From contig NC_089852.1 in the NCBI RefSeq assembly GCF_036373705.1, positions 29,004,707-29,068,706 of the forward strand: a stretch of DNA of 64,000 nucleotides, in the 5' to 3' direction. The position numbers and the translations under genes are program-made. The notes below the pieces were generated by a model. The model was not told the origin of the DNA. It was given only the letters and a program-made list of their open reading frames with translations, and ran no database searches. Source of the stretch: Amia ocellicauda (taxonomy: Eukaryota; Chordata; Actinopteri; Amiiformes; Amiidae). Each line of letters opens with the position of its first letter. The first letter of the stretch is position 1. Of this stretch, positions 38,354 through 51,486 are shown piece by piece.

Positions 38354-38470
38354 CTGACCTGCAGGGGGCACTGTAGAGTAGAGCCTCATCCAACACTGAC
38401 CTGCAGGGGGCGCTGTAGAGTAGAACCTCATCCAACGCTGACCTGTAGGGGGCGCTGTAGAGTAGAGCCA
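38354..38470 (+). repeat. 42-bp tandem repeat, three copies, in SP6 3' UTR
   Basis: Three head-to-tail copies starting at 38354, 38396 and 38438 each hold a CTGCAGGGGGCGCTGTAG-like core with one or two changes, then AGAGTAGARCCTCATCCAAC. The core resembles a CTCF half-site. The minus strand stays open only because the unit is a multiple of three. Confidence 0.85.
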
Positions 38471-39355
38471 GGCCTGAGCGCTCAGAGGCCAGTGGGGGGA
38501 CACTGGAACACTCACAGGCCGGAGGGAAGCTGTCACCCTGTAGTTTGTGTTCGGTTTGTTTCATGAGGCACTTAATTAATTTTAGTTTGCGTTTTCAAGG
38601 AGTCGTTGTTGTATTTAAGATGCATCACTGGAGTCCTGCTGGGAAGCCTCTACCACACTGGGACATAGTCCTGCTCTGACGGGACACTGAGAGCCCAGAC
38701 ACAGTGGGCCGACCCGCTCCTGCCAACGCACCCACACCACTGTGCGTCTCCACACCCACATGCAGATGTCACGAACACACACACACACACACACACAAAC
38801 ACCCACCCACCACTATAGTGCTGCTTTGCCATGGGAACCAGCACATACCCCACCTGCGAGAGAGGGTTCCTGTCCTCCTCTCATTCCGATGCAGTGGCAG
38901 TGCTAATAACGCTCACTTATGACAGGAATGTGATGAGTAACGAGCCTGTGGGGTAGAGCTGGAGGACTGTGGTGTGATGGAGGAAAGGAGGATTGATGAG
39001 AAGGGAAAAAAACAAAACACAAGATGAACAAAACAAGATGCTGAGTGTTAAATGGAGAGAATGACGTATTTAAACCTTCCTGTAAATAGTTGGTGTAGTT
39101 CTGGTGTGGTTGATTCTACTGTATGCTTTAGTCTGAATTCCAAGGAGAGTGTGTGTGAATGTGTGATTTTGTGTGTTTGTGTAGCGGAGAGGTGATTATG
39201 TGCACAATTTCTAGCCACCACAGTGAGACTCGGTGTGCGCAGTCTGCTTCCCTTCCTGTCTCGTCTCCATTACATTGGTTTGTTTTTTTAATTATTGAAT
39301 TTCTTAAAATTAGAATAATACAAAGTTTAAAGAGTAATAATATTATTAATAATTA

Positions 39356-39361
39356 AATAAA
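39356..39361 (+). other. Candidate SP6 poly(A) signal
   Basis: AATAAA in an AT-rich stretch 1.1 kb past the SP6 stop codon. Other AT-rich candidates are close by, so the choice is tentative. Confidence 0.4.
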
Positions 39362-39399
39362 TGTAGAATTCCAAGTAGGGTATTTTTTTATTATTTGTG

Positions 39400-40790
39400 T
39401 GTAATTGTGGTTTTGTTTAAACACTGTGAAACGCACAGAGAAAAAAAAAAAAAGTTTTGAAGTCTGCGATTAAAGATGTTTGTAGTCCCAGTTCCTTGTG
39501 TGTTGTGTTTTGTGAGTTGTGTGAGTTGGAGCAGAGCTGTAGAGAAGCCCTGCCCCCACTGCCCATCAGTGTCCTGGCCAGGCAGAGGCCGACTGGGTCA
39601 GGCCCTGCCATACAGTGCCACGCAGCAGGGGCAGTCAGTGGTCACTCGTTCAGGATGATCTCCTGCAGACTAAACAGCAGAATTAGTGACTCCCCCACGA
39701 AACACAGCGACGGATTGTGGTGCAACCAGTTAATCGTTGACTGCAGGCGTGGGTTTGAACTTGGAGCCAAGAGCACTGAAAACACAGCCGAACTACAAGC
39801 GCTGGAGTATTGCTCAATAAATTACATGAGCCGTGCTGTTCTAGTCAGTGTGAGTTAATTAAAAACAGCTCAAGGAAGAGGATTTACGAGTGTCACCTGT
39901 CAGGGTGCACGTCAAGCACCGAGGCTATCCTTTTCACTGTGTGTCCTGGTTTGGCAGCCCTGCGCTGGGTGAGAACAGCACTCCCTCCCTGCCTGCGATG
40001 CCGAAACAATACCAACCCAGACAGACAGCCCAGTCCTCCTTTGTGCCGAGTGACGGAATGCAGAGCCTTTGTAAAAACTGCAGACATGTCCTATGGGCTC
40101 ACATACTGACGTTTCTGTCAAGACTAGCTCACTGACTGGCTTTCAAATAGAATAAGATTTGGATATTAAAGAAAAACATGATACATCCTAAATTTGAAAA
40201 ATTGAGCAAGCTAAGTCTTAATAAGAGATGGAAGTAGGAATGGTCTAAAAGTTCACTGAGGTTGTTTAGATTCATTTAACTAAATCGTGCATTGAAATTA
40301 AGGTTACATTTAGATACAGGCTAGGGGTAGAGTCCGCAGTGAACTTAAACTTCTAGATAAGGTTGTGGTTGTCTTTCTACTGAGGTAGTTGAGTCAGGTG
40401 GCTTAAGTTTTGGGGTTATCTATAGAGTTGGGACTTAAAATTTGACAGGTGAATGATGGAGGTGATATATTTTCTTGTATTGTTAAGTCTATATTATATG
40501 GTTATTTATTATACTTATTTTTCTCACGTGTTACATCTACACAATCTGGTCCACACCGACGCAGCACTACCCTTGTGTGTCTGGGTTGTTTGGTGCCACC
40601 TAGCGGTTGCACTGAATACCACATGCACACGCTAAGACACGTACAGATAAACAAGAATAGCCGGCTGTGCTGACCAGATTGGCCAGTTTTAGCCAGTATG
40701 ATATTTAGTTAAAAAAGTGCATAAAATATTAACAAATTCAATAAACAAACCCTAGATTCCTCTCTCATCACCCATTCCGCTCATGCAAGG
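39400..40790. other. Intergenic DNA between SP6 and SCRN2
   Basis: No gene recognised. The sequence is mostly non-repetitive and AT-rich toward the right. A short CTCF-like sequence (GGTGCCACCTAGCGG) is near 40590. Confidence 0.4.
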
Positions 40791-40799
40791 CAGTCCCTG

Positions 40800-40928
40800 T
40801 TGCCCCCCTCTCGACGCAGATCAGCTGATAGGAGTCAGTGCGGGCGCTGTGAGAGAGGGAGGCTGCTGCTCTGCACTGAAGTCAGCCATAGCCGAGCTCC
40901 GGCAATCCGCACACCCCCACGGACACAG
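40800..40928 (+). other. Probable 5' UTR exon of SCRN2
   Basis: A GC-rich block ends CACGGACACAG followed by GTGAGTGTG at 40929. It fits splicing to the acceptor at 41599, 32 bases before the SCRN2 start codon. The upstream edge is approximate. Confidence 0.5.
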
Positions 40929-41555
40929 GTGAGTGTGTCAGACCCACCCCACGCACGATCTCGCTGTCTCTTGTTTCTGCGGTGTGGGCGTCAGTGCCCC
41001 GCTGTGCCACCGGGCTCGCTGCCCTCGGTGCCAGGACAGTGCTGAGGGGCAACTCCACGGAGGCCGCTCTGCGGGGACAGCCATTGCAAAAACAGACCGG
41101 TGGAAACTCATGGTGTTTCATTAACTCTGGGGGCGTCCGAGAGGCTGAAGTGCACACAGACACATTGCAGTCTGTAACGCTGGGCTCAGACAGCTCAACT
41201 CTGCAGAAGCAGTGCAAACCCCAGACCAAACCAATGCATTTCAGACTCCCTTCTGTGCTCTGAAAACCGTTTGAGAAGTGTGTGCTAGATGTGTAAAACC
41301 GCGGGGGAAGGAGGCTCTTCTGCGGTGGAGACTTTGTGTGGAGCAGCTGGATTAAAGGGTTTAGCGATTAGAGACCTCGTCCTTGACGGGCAGAGAATCC
41401 ACACGGGTCCTCGCTGTCAGTTTGTGCAGCAGTTTCGATCAGTGCAGTGTTTCTGACCGGGGTGTGAGGTATCTTCTAATAATAATGATAATAATAATAA
41501 TGACAGTGGATATCTGCTGCTGTCTGTGGCACTGAGTTCTGAGGAGAATGATTAG

Positions 41556-43856
<2,301 letters not shown>

Positions 43857-44664
43857 GCGCCCAGGTACGGCACGGCGAGGCCCTGCACAGCGGGGCTGGA
43901 GACTTGAGAGGGCAGAGCAGTGGGGTGGGGGGTTAATTTAGCAGAATTCCTTTGATTAACCTCACTCCGCCCTGTGGAATTCCACCCTGGACGGGTCAGA
44001 ATGGCCTCCGAGACAAAGCGACACTTAGTTGAGCCCACTGTCTGTGCCACCACGCCACTCTGACCCTGGACGCCCCACTGACCGCTCTTTCTTTTGCAGA
44101 GTACCCCCTGGAGGAGAGGTACAGACAGAGCAGGCCCGGGACACTGACACCAGACTGCCCTGCCCTGCCTCCCCCCCGTGTGTCCTCACAGCACTGAACT
44201 GCCCTCACAGCTGCTGGGAGGGAGCTTTGGCACTTGGTTCAGGCTTCAGTAGACTGGGACAGGTGCAGCTGCGCAGTGCAGGGCTATCCTGTACACCTGT
44301 CCCAACTGACAAACCTCTCGCCCAGCTCTCACACCCCCAATAGATCCGCACACACTTGCACTCTCACACACTCTCTCATTCACTCACTGCTCAGACACTC
44401 TGGCTTCCTTTGCTTTTCCTGCCATACCTGTGCTGCTCTCTCCTTACTGTTCAGTGAAGCGCCACAGCCTCTGGAACTAACAAGGCAACACGAGCTGAGA
44501 GGAGAGAAGCGACGCAGAGTAGTGTGGTCAGAGCCCAGCCCAGCACTGCTGCCCAGCCGGGCCAAGGTCGCCGGTCAGGGGGGTCCATCTTCAGTGACTG
44601 CCTGCCTGACTGGCCACCTGCGCCTCAGTGCCGAGGGAGGGAGGGGTCAGTCACAGTAAAGAGA

Positions 44665-44670
44665 AATAAA
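44665..44670 (+). other. SCRN2 poly(A) signal
   Basis: AATAAA about 810 bases past the stop codon, the first clear signal downstream. The 3' UTR may contain a small intron (CAG-GTACGG near 43865 to TTTTGCAG near 44099). Confidence 0.65.
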
Positions 44671-45235
44671 GTCTGAAAACAATCACCAGAGTCTGTCTTC
44701 CTTTCACCAGCTGCGATTCTCCTTCCTATGTGCTATATGTATGTAAGACTCACACAGTTACACACGCTTACACAGAAACAGGCACGCACATGCGGACACG
44801 CAGGTAAAACCAGGTCTGTCCAGCTGTCAAGAGATTTTGTGGCAGCTCAGTGTTTATGTCCTAATCTATGTAGGTCAGAATTAAATACATCTCTACTAAA
44901 TTACTACCACCACTGAAAAAAATCTAGAAGAACTCGAATTTAAAGTAGCAGTCCTGTCTCATTTAGGTCAGGAGTACTATGTGCCAATAAGTAGGTTAGC
45001 AGCTGCTGTCCGTTAGTATCAGGATGCATTTTGTCATATGGAGACCAATCATAATATGCAGTTCTCTTGTGTCAATGCTGTGTTTTCTCCACTCATGCAG
45101 TTGGCGGCGCTGTTGGTTTTTAAAGTCCTTTTAAAGTTTTTCAACCATTGTTACCGAATACCGTATCCCAGCAACCACTGTTAACAGCGCCGATTCACTG
45201 TGTTGGTACCAGCAAGCATGGACTCAGGTACTGTA

Positions 45236-45330
45236 CTGAAATGATCAATGGACACCGGCCCTGTACTGTAAATTATCAATGGACACCGGCCCTGTACTGT
45301 AAATTATCAATGGACACCGGTACTGTATAT
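45236..45330 (+). repeat. 31-bp tandem repeat, about three copies
   Basis: The unit ATCAATGGACACCGGCCCTG plus TACTGTAAATT starts at 45244, 45275 and 45306. The third copy is partial. No genes or CRISPR features accompany it. Confidence 0.85.
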
Positions 45331-45742
45331 AACAGGACTGTTGCTTTAGAGCGTAAAGATGATTAACTGGAATTTAAAGTGTCGGGAGATGATGTGTCCA
45401 TTGTGACTGACTTCACATAATTGACAAATACAATTATTGGCTAAAATAGCGTGTATGTCATGTAAGTAGTGGAAGTTGCATTGGACTCTACGCATCTGTG
45501 CAGCATTAATGTGCGTCAGAGATAGTGCGTGACAGTGAAGCGGTAGTAAAAGCAGGTGGGTTCGTGTCCATATACTGTGCAATTAGTATTTGTATGACAA
45601 AAGCAGTTTCTACCTTATTTATTTTAGTAGAGTCTAAAGTTTACAAACTAATAGAGTACAGTAATAGTAGATACATCTATTGTTCCGTGTCGTGTGTCGG
45701 GCTGACATCAACTTGCAAACATACAGAATTATATTACATTAT

Positions 45743-45780
45743 GAGTCCAGAGCCCTAACCACTACTCCACAGTGCTGCCT
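45743..45780 (-). repeat. SINE head fragment
   Basis: The minus strand reads AGGCAGCACTGTGGAGTAGT followed by GGTTAGGGCTCTGGACTC, the first 38 bases of the tRNA-derived SINE also found at 14470. Confidence 0.7.
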
Positions 45781-46547
45781 ACAGATTCGTCCTATAGTAT
45801 ACATACTATACTACCATTAAAATAATACATATCCAGTAATATATCATGCAAAACGTATATTTAGATTCATTCCATTACAACATGAAAACAATCATTGGGT
45901 TTTAGCACAGCGATGGGAAATCGCGATGCAGCACCACAGTGCAGAGAAGCATTACTTACCATGCGGACCATCTGGGCCTCTGATTGCAACCCGACAACAT
46001 TTTGTTTGACTGTCATCACAGTCATAAAAAACAACAACAACATAAGATTATCAACTCTTTATAGAATATTCGGCCCATATTCAATGTATTTAAGCTCATT
46101 CGTGCGATCATGGTTAGTGCAATTATCCGATTTCAGTCTTGCAGCCCACTGAGACGAAGGAGGGACACTGAGCTACCTTAGGTGTCCCACCATTGACTCA
46201 CAGGGAATGGCCAGAGGCAGTATAGGATCACTATTACATTACACACTATTGGAAAGTAAAAACATCTGCTTGAATGGTAAATCCGCACTGCTGATTGGCT
46301 ATTGATCATAGGACATCAAAATGCACTCACAATCTGAGCATTGCCCCATTGTTCTCAATGGCTTTTTTTATGATTATAAATAAATAATTACTGATCATAT
46401 CAGTTCAAAACAACATGCTGGGTATAGAGCTGTATTACTGTTCCAATCGTGGCACGTGCAAGAATGTGGGAGGAATCAGTGATTGTCCAAACAAAATAAA
46501 GATTTTGCAAGTGACCTAATGTCTGTCTGCCCCCCCCCTCACCCAAG

Positions 46548-48483
46548 AGCCCAGCAGCCCAGACCTGCCAGTCTCCACTTCACCGCCCCTGATTGCCCGG
46601 CGGAACCTCAGCCAGCCACTGCCCCCGCCAGGCAGCCCGGAGCTGTGAGTTACTGTCTCCTGACCCCATGTTGTTCACTTATAAGTGCATCTGTGATGTA
46701 TATTCTTTGCCATTCTCACTACTAGCATGTGTGTGTTGCTGGACACGTGTGCACTGTGTGTCCCAGTGTGTCCTGGGTGCCGTGGTGTCAGTGCAGGGCT
46801 GTGTGGCATGACAGCCTGGTGTGTTTCAGAGCGCAGAAGCTGCTGCAGCTGGAGACTGTGCGCCTGGACCGAGAGCACATCATTGCCATCGAGGGGCTAC
46901 ACTGCCTGGGCGCCGTGCACAGCCTGTACCTGCAGCAGGTAAGCAGCTTCCCCCCCCCCCCGACTCCAAACACCTGTGCGGTCGGGCAGAGTCATGCGGT
47001 CAGGGAGCAGGGGCGTGTGGGTGATATCTCTCCTGTTGTTATGCAGAATGAAATTACGAAGATTGAAAACTTGGAACCCCTGTCCTGTTTAAGGTGGGTG
47101 CTTTTCCAGCCTGGTCTTCTCTGGGGGGTCATCTCCGTGTCTCTCTGAGCGCTCCTCTCACACAGACAGCTCCCTCTCTCCCTGCCCAGGTTCCTCACCC
47201 TTGCTGGGAACAGAATCTCCCGGATCGAGGGCCTGCAGGGTCTGAAGAAGCTGGGCTTTCTGGACCTGTCTGACAACCTTATTGAGCAGCTGGACCTGGG
47301 TAAGGAAGGGGGCCAGGGTGACCTGGGGAGGTGCGAGAGCTGCTGCTCAGCTACTAGTGTCTGTCTGAAATGGTTTTATTTAATGTTTATACATGAATAA
47401 ATAAACACACAATTACCTGGCCGTGCCTGTGTGCTGTTTCAGATGGTCTGCCGCAGAGCCTGCTGCTGTTGAGCCTCCGAAGGAACCCCTGTGCGGAGCG
47501 GAAAGAGTACCGGTGAGCCGCCCGCCCTCCTGTCACACACACGGGCTCCATGAACATAAAGCACAGTGACATCAGCTGGACCAGCCCTCACTGCAGCAGC
47601 ACGCTTGCTGACCGCCCTCCCGGTCTCTCTCCCTCCCTCCAGGGCCAGTGTGGCTGCAGCTCTGCCACACCTGAGGGAGCTGGATGGACAGATGATCGCA
47701 GGAGAGACAGACAGCAATGAGGACAGTGGGGGCTCAGAGGGGGAGGAACAGGAGGAGGATGTCTACTACCATGACAAGCTCTGGTCACTGGATGGCATAA
47801 AGGGTGAGTAAAAGTGGTGGAATATTACTGTGTAGCCTTGCATTAGGTGCTCAGTGCCCTGTGCTGTGCTGTGTTGTGTTGTGTGTACTGTGTGCTCAGT
47901 GCCCTGTGCTGTCGTGGCAGGGCTGTTCGGGGAGCTGCGGACGGAGTGGCGAGGACGGACAGAGCAGCGTGCGAGCAGGGCAGCAGTAGAGCAGCCAGAG
48001 AGGCTCCACGAGGCCCTGAACCTGTGGGGGTGGGCTGCAATGGGCAGAGACCCCGCACCCCCCCTCCACACTGCTGTACCCCAGGGGGCTGGAGCAAAAC
48101 CGAGTGCCAGGACTGTCAGCCAGGAGCAGGGCAGCGTCGGGGGGGGCAGGGGGAGAGGACAGGCTCCAGCTGGCCACCAGCCTCCTCCCTCTGCCAGGAG
48201 AGGGGGTAGGAAGGTTCCAGCTGCCCCTCAGATCAGACTCAGGAGCTCCAGCAGTTTGGTCAAGAGCTCAGGCCCCCCCAGTGCCCTGGGGCCCAGGACC
48301 CCCCCCTCGAACACAGCCGCTGCACAGACGAACAGGAGCCCTGTGGTGGCGAGGGCAGCGGGCAGCGGCAGAACAAGGACATCTCCGAGTGCCGGGACAG
48401 TAGACACACAAGGGCTGCGGGGGGGCACTGGGGCAGTCAGGGGGCACAGCCTGAGGGGCAGAGCCGGGCAGCCTCGGAAATGA
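46548..48483 (+). CDS. LRRC46: LRRC46, leucine-rich repeat protein 46, 5' end not resolved
   Basis: LRR protein of the LRRC/DNAL1-like type, linked to cilia and sperm flagella in mammals. Recognised exons: about 46548-46644 (5' edge uncertain), 46830-46938, 47047-47093, 47190-47299, 47443-47512, 47643-47803 and 47921-48483, with closing phases. The first gives PPLIARRNLSQPLPPPGSPE, matching human ALITKRNLTFPEDGEL. Repeats then follow: LQLETVRLDREHIIAIEGLH, LGAVHSLYLQQNEITKIENL, LRFLTLAGNRISRIEGLQGL and LGFLDLSDNLIEQLDL, then the cap SLLLLSLRRNPCAERKEY. An acidic EDSGGSEGEEQEED segment precedes a long last exon of 187 codons rich in R, G, S, P and A without recognisable fold. No in-frame ATG exists in the first listed exon (the frame has a stop at 46517), so an upstream coding exon is missing. 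Identity is supported by its place next to SCRN2. Confidence 0.9.
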
Positions 48484-48714
48484 CTGGGGCAATGGAGGGG
48501 TTTGGACAGGGGGTAGGATGATTTCATTACAGCTTGAGATGATTTTTTCTTCCAGCTCCTCTATGGCCCCACACTGCCAGTGACCCAGACATCACAGTGG
48601 GAGTTTGAGCAACAGCTGACACTCTCAAAATCCAGACACACACACAGGCTGAGGCCTGGAAGACACCACAGAGGATCCCATTCTGTAAACGTGTTCAGGG
48701 AAATGTTCCTTGTC

Positions 48715-48720
48715 ATTAAA
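48715..48720 (+). other. Candidate LRRC46 poly(A) signal
   Basis: ATTAAA variant signal about 230 bases past the stop codon. Confidence 0.5.
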
Positions 48721-49294
48721 CTGGACAGCCCCAATGCTGCAGCTTTGACTGGCTTTGTCTAAATCTCCAACACCCACCTTTGCAAGCGTCCAGAGCACTG
48801 GAGCATCAGGCCGTTTCCAGACTGAGGAACATTAGTGTACACTAATTATACACACACACTGTAAAACCACATTACTTTTTATCGTACAAGGTGTCTCAGT
48901 TAATCCTCAACCTGCACATACACAAAGTTAAAATGTTTATCTTGACCTTTAATTTTACTGATATTAGGATTCATAATTCTGTTTATTTTTCATTATAATA
49001 ACTAGATTTCTTTTAACTTTTTTGTTTCTGTATGAACTTCACTTCTATAAGACAGGAGCTCTAACTGGGAGAGACACCAGTGCTCTCCAGCAGCCCGTCC
49101 TCAGGGGTCCATCATCTTCACAGCGGCCTCCCCCCCAATCACAGTGCTGAGATTAGCTGCAGCGCTGTCCGTCAGTGGTGCCAGCACACTGAACTATCAG
49201 CACTTCACAGTAAAGGAAGCTAACGAAGTAGAAGTTCCTATAACGGCGGTAAATAGGTCATCTGTGCCCAAAACCACACAGGAGAAAAACAGGC
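48721..49294. other. Short gap between convergent LRRC46 and SP2
   Basis: AT-rich sequence where the two transcripts converge. Nothing else recognised. Confidence 0.4.
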
Positions 49295-51486
49295 AGTGAA
49301 AGACGGGTCTGTTTATTAGGGTAGCAACACTGTTCTCACTTAGCTGGTACGAGAGAAAAGGAAAAATAAAAACAAAATGAAGGAAAATGAAGGAGCAGGA
49401 AACCGAGGGTCTGCGCAGCAGCGCCAAGCGAGTTCAGTGCCGGTGCTGTTCAGGGCCCAGGTTGCCTGGCTAGACGCAGAGCTGCAGTTAATGTGCGGGA
49501 GGGGCAAGAGTCCCTCAGCACAGCCGGCCGTGGAGCTGACGTCTAACAGAGGAGGGAGGAACCGAGACAGTGGAGAAGGAATTCTGCTGGAGCCAGTGGG
49601 TCAGTACGGCCGTTTGCTCTCAGTATCGGTACACACACATACACACACACACACACAATACTGCACAAGGTGTGTCTTTACTCTGACAGATGTGGAAATG
49701 GTGTCCTGCTTGTATGTTCTGCCCTGAAGGGTAAAGGTACACCAGCTCTGATTACTGCACTAGACGCACAGCCATTGCACTGCTGAGGAAAACAAAAAAA
49801 ACGAGAAAAACCTCAACTCCGGTCTGTTAAACGGCAGAACCAAACGGACAGACTAAGCTGAGGCCCACAGTTCATGAGTGTTCGTGCTCCAGGAACAAAT
49901 CGGCACCATTGCTTTTTCTTAATTATATATTTAAAAGATTTAAAAACATCTGTATTTTAAAAACAACAAACAAGCTGTCCAAAGACATATTAGTGCTCTT
50001 CAATTTGATACTAAGAGTTTAGTCTCTGGTTGCTTTATTGCTCCAAAGCGAAACATTACCGATATCTGGTCCCAGAGGGCTGATTCCCAGTCTTTCACAG
50101 CCGCTCCTCGATCACAACCTATTCTTCTGTCACAATCAAAACCAATCAAAACTCAGTGCTGTCCGTCAGGAGGAGTGTGCAGATTTAAGAACAAACAAAA
50201 ACAAAATCACAGTTGTTAGATACAACAAGACCAAGGGCTGCCACACTTTTACAAGCCATTAATAAAAAAATACAAATAAAAAAAAATTGTTGGCAACAAT
50301 GATTACAAGACTATTGTGCTGGAGAGCTCCTGTACTGAGCCCACAGGAGGGAAAGACCCTGTTGACTGGCCGAAGCATTGGGGGACAGAGACGAGCTGGG
50401 TTTTGGGGAGCAGGAAGAAGAGGGGAGTGTTTTTACTGCAGCACCAGTGGTTTCATAGCAAACATGGAGGACAGGAGGCAAACAAAATTAATAAAACTAA
50501 ACAAAACTAAAAACAAATGGAAAAACAGAGATGGATGAACTCCTGAATGACTGACAGAGGCTTGTAGCTGCAGCCCCACTTGGCACCACTCCTCCCCTCC
50601 ACACTGCGTACACAGCCCTCATACCCTCGCTTGCCTGGGGGTTTTATTCAGCCAGAAAGCAAATTAAGGAGGAACATAAGTGACCAAAGAGGCAAAAGAG
50701 TGGCTTTAGCAATGAGAAATAAAAAGTAAACAAAAAATAAATAAACTGAAATGACCAAAAAGCCGAGTGGAGCGCGTCCTCACCATAGACAATTCTCCTT
50801 TAATACTGGGTGCAATTAATCTAAGGCAACTTTATCAATAGAAAAAATCTTCCGAGAGTTTGTTTTTTCACTTTCATACAGAGCAGGAAGGAGCTACTCG
50901 TCTCTGTGCTGCACTTGGGTTACACTGCGCAGCCTCCTGTCCTCCCTCACTGCTCTGCGTCTCCACAGTCCAATATCCTATATTTATATATATTACAACA
51001 GACGGGTTAAAACGGGGCCGTCAGCCCCGCACCGCCCACGCTGAAGGACACTTGGCACGCCGTCTCTCCGTGTCCAGGAAGCGAGCTGCGGTGAGCAGGG
51101 TGAGCGGCCAGGCGCCAGGGGTCAGTTTAGAACTGAGGGGGAGGAGGCAGCATCCTTTCAGAATCCTGGGGGGGGGCATGCGCTTCCTGCCATGTCCAGG
51201 GGGGGGGCGCTGCTGACCTGGCAGCATGAGGCAGCGTCCGGTCCCTCATCAGCCAGACGAAGGTCAGAAGTAGAGGCGTAGCAGGGGAGGGGGCACCAGT
51301 GCTGGCGGGGGGCAGGCTAACAGTTGGGGGGGCGGCGGTGTGGGACGTCTCGGGTGTCATCCCCTCCAAACAGGATGCCCACCTCCTGGAGCCCAGTCAG
51401 TTCGGTTTCTTTTGTATATATATTTATATACGGTTCCGTTTCTTTTAATATATATATATATATATTTATGATTTCTTAAATATGCT
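49295..51486 (-). other. Probable SP2 3' UTR
   Basis: The minus strand carries AATAAA at 49312-49317 about 2.2 kb past the SP2 stop, and no other gene lies between. Several earlier AT-rich sites could serve as alternative ends. A CA run is at 49630-49655 and TATATA runs lie near 51415-51465. Confidence 0.5.

Larger units (their letters stand above)
44700..46540. other. Intergenic DNA between SCRN2 and LRRC46
   Basis: Holds a 31-bp tandem repeat near 45240 and a SINE head fragment near 45760. The first exon and promoter of LRRC46 should lie in this stretch but could not be identified. Confidence 0.4.

Noticed and set aside
38265-38564. Minus-strand frame with a 14-residue repeat (LYSTAPP-like)
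   Set aside because: The 42-bp DNA repeat is a multiple of three, so any open frame repeats. It lies in the SP6 3' UTR.
45236-45330. CRISPR-like spaced repeats
   Set aside because: The units are head to tail with no variable spacers, and the genome is eukaryotic.
46483-46725. Frame beginning MSKQNKDFASDLMSVC as the LRRC46 start
   Set aside because: The conserved LIARRNL sequence of the exon lies in another frame, which has a stop at 46517 and no ATG; the true start must be in an earlier exon.
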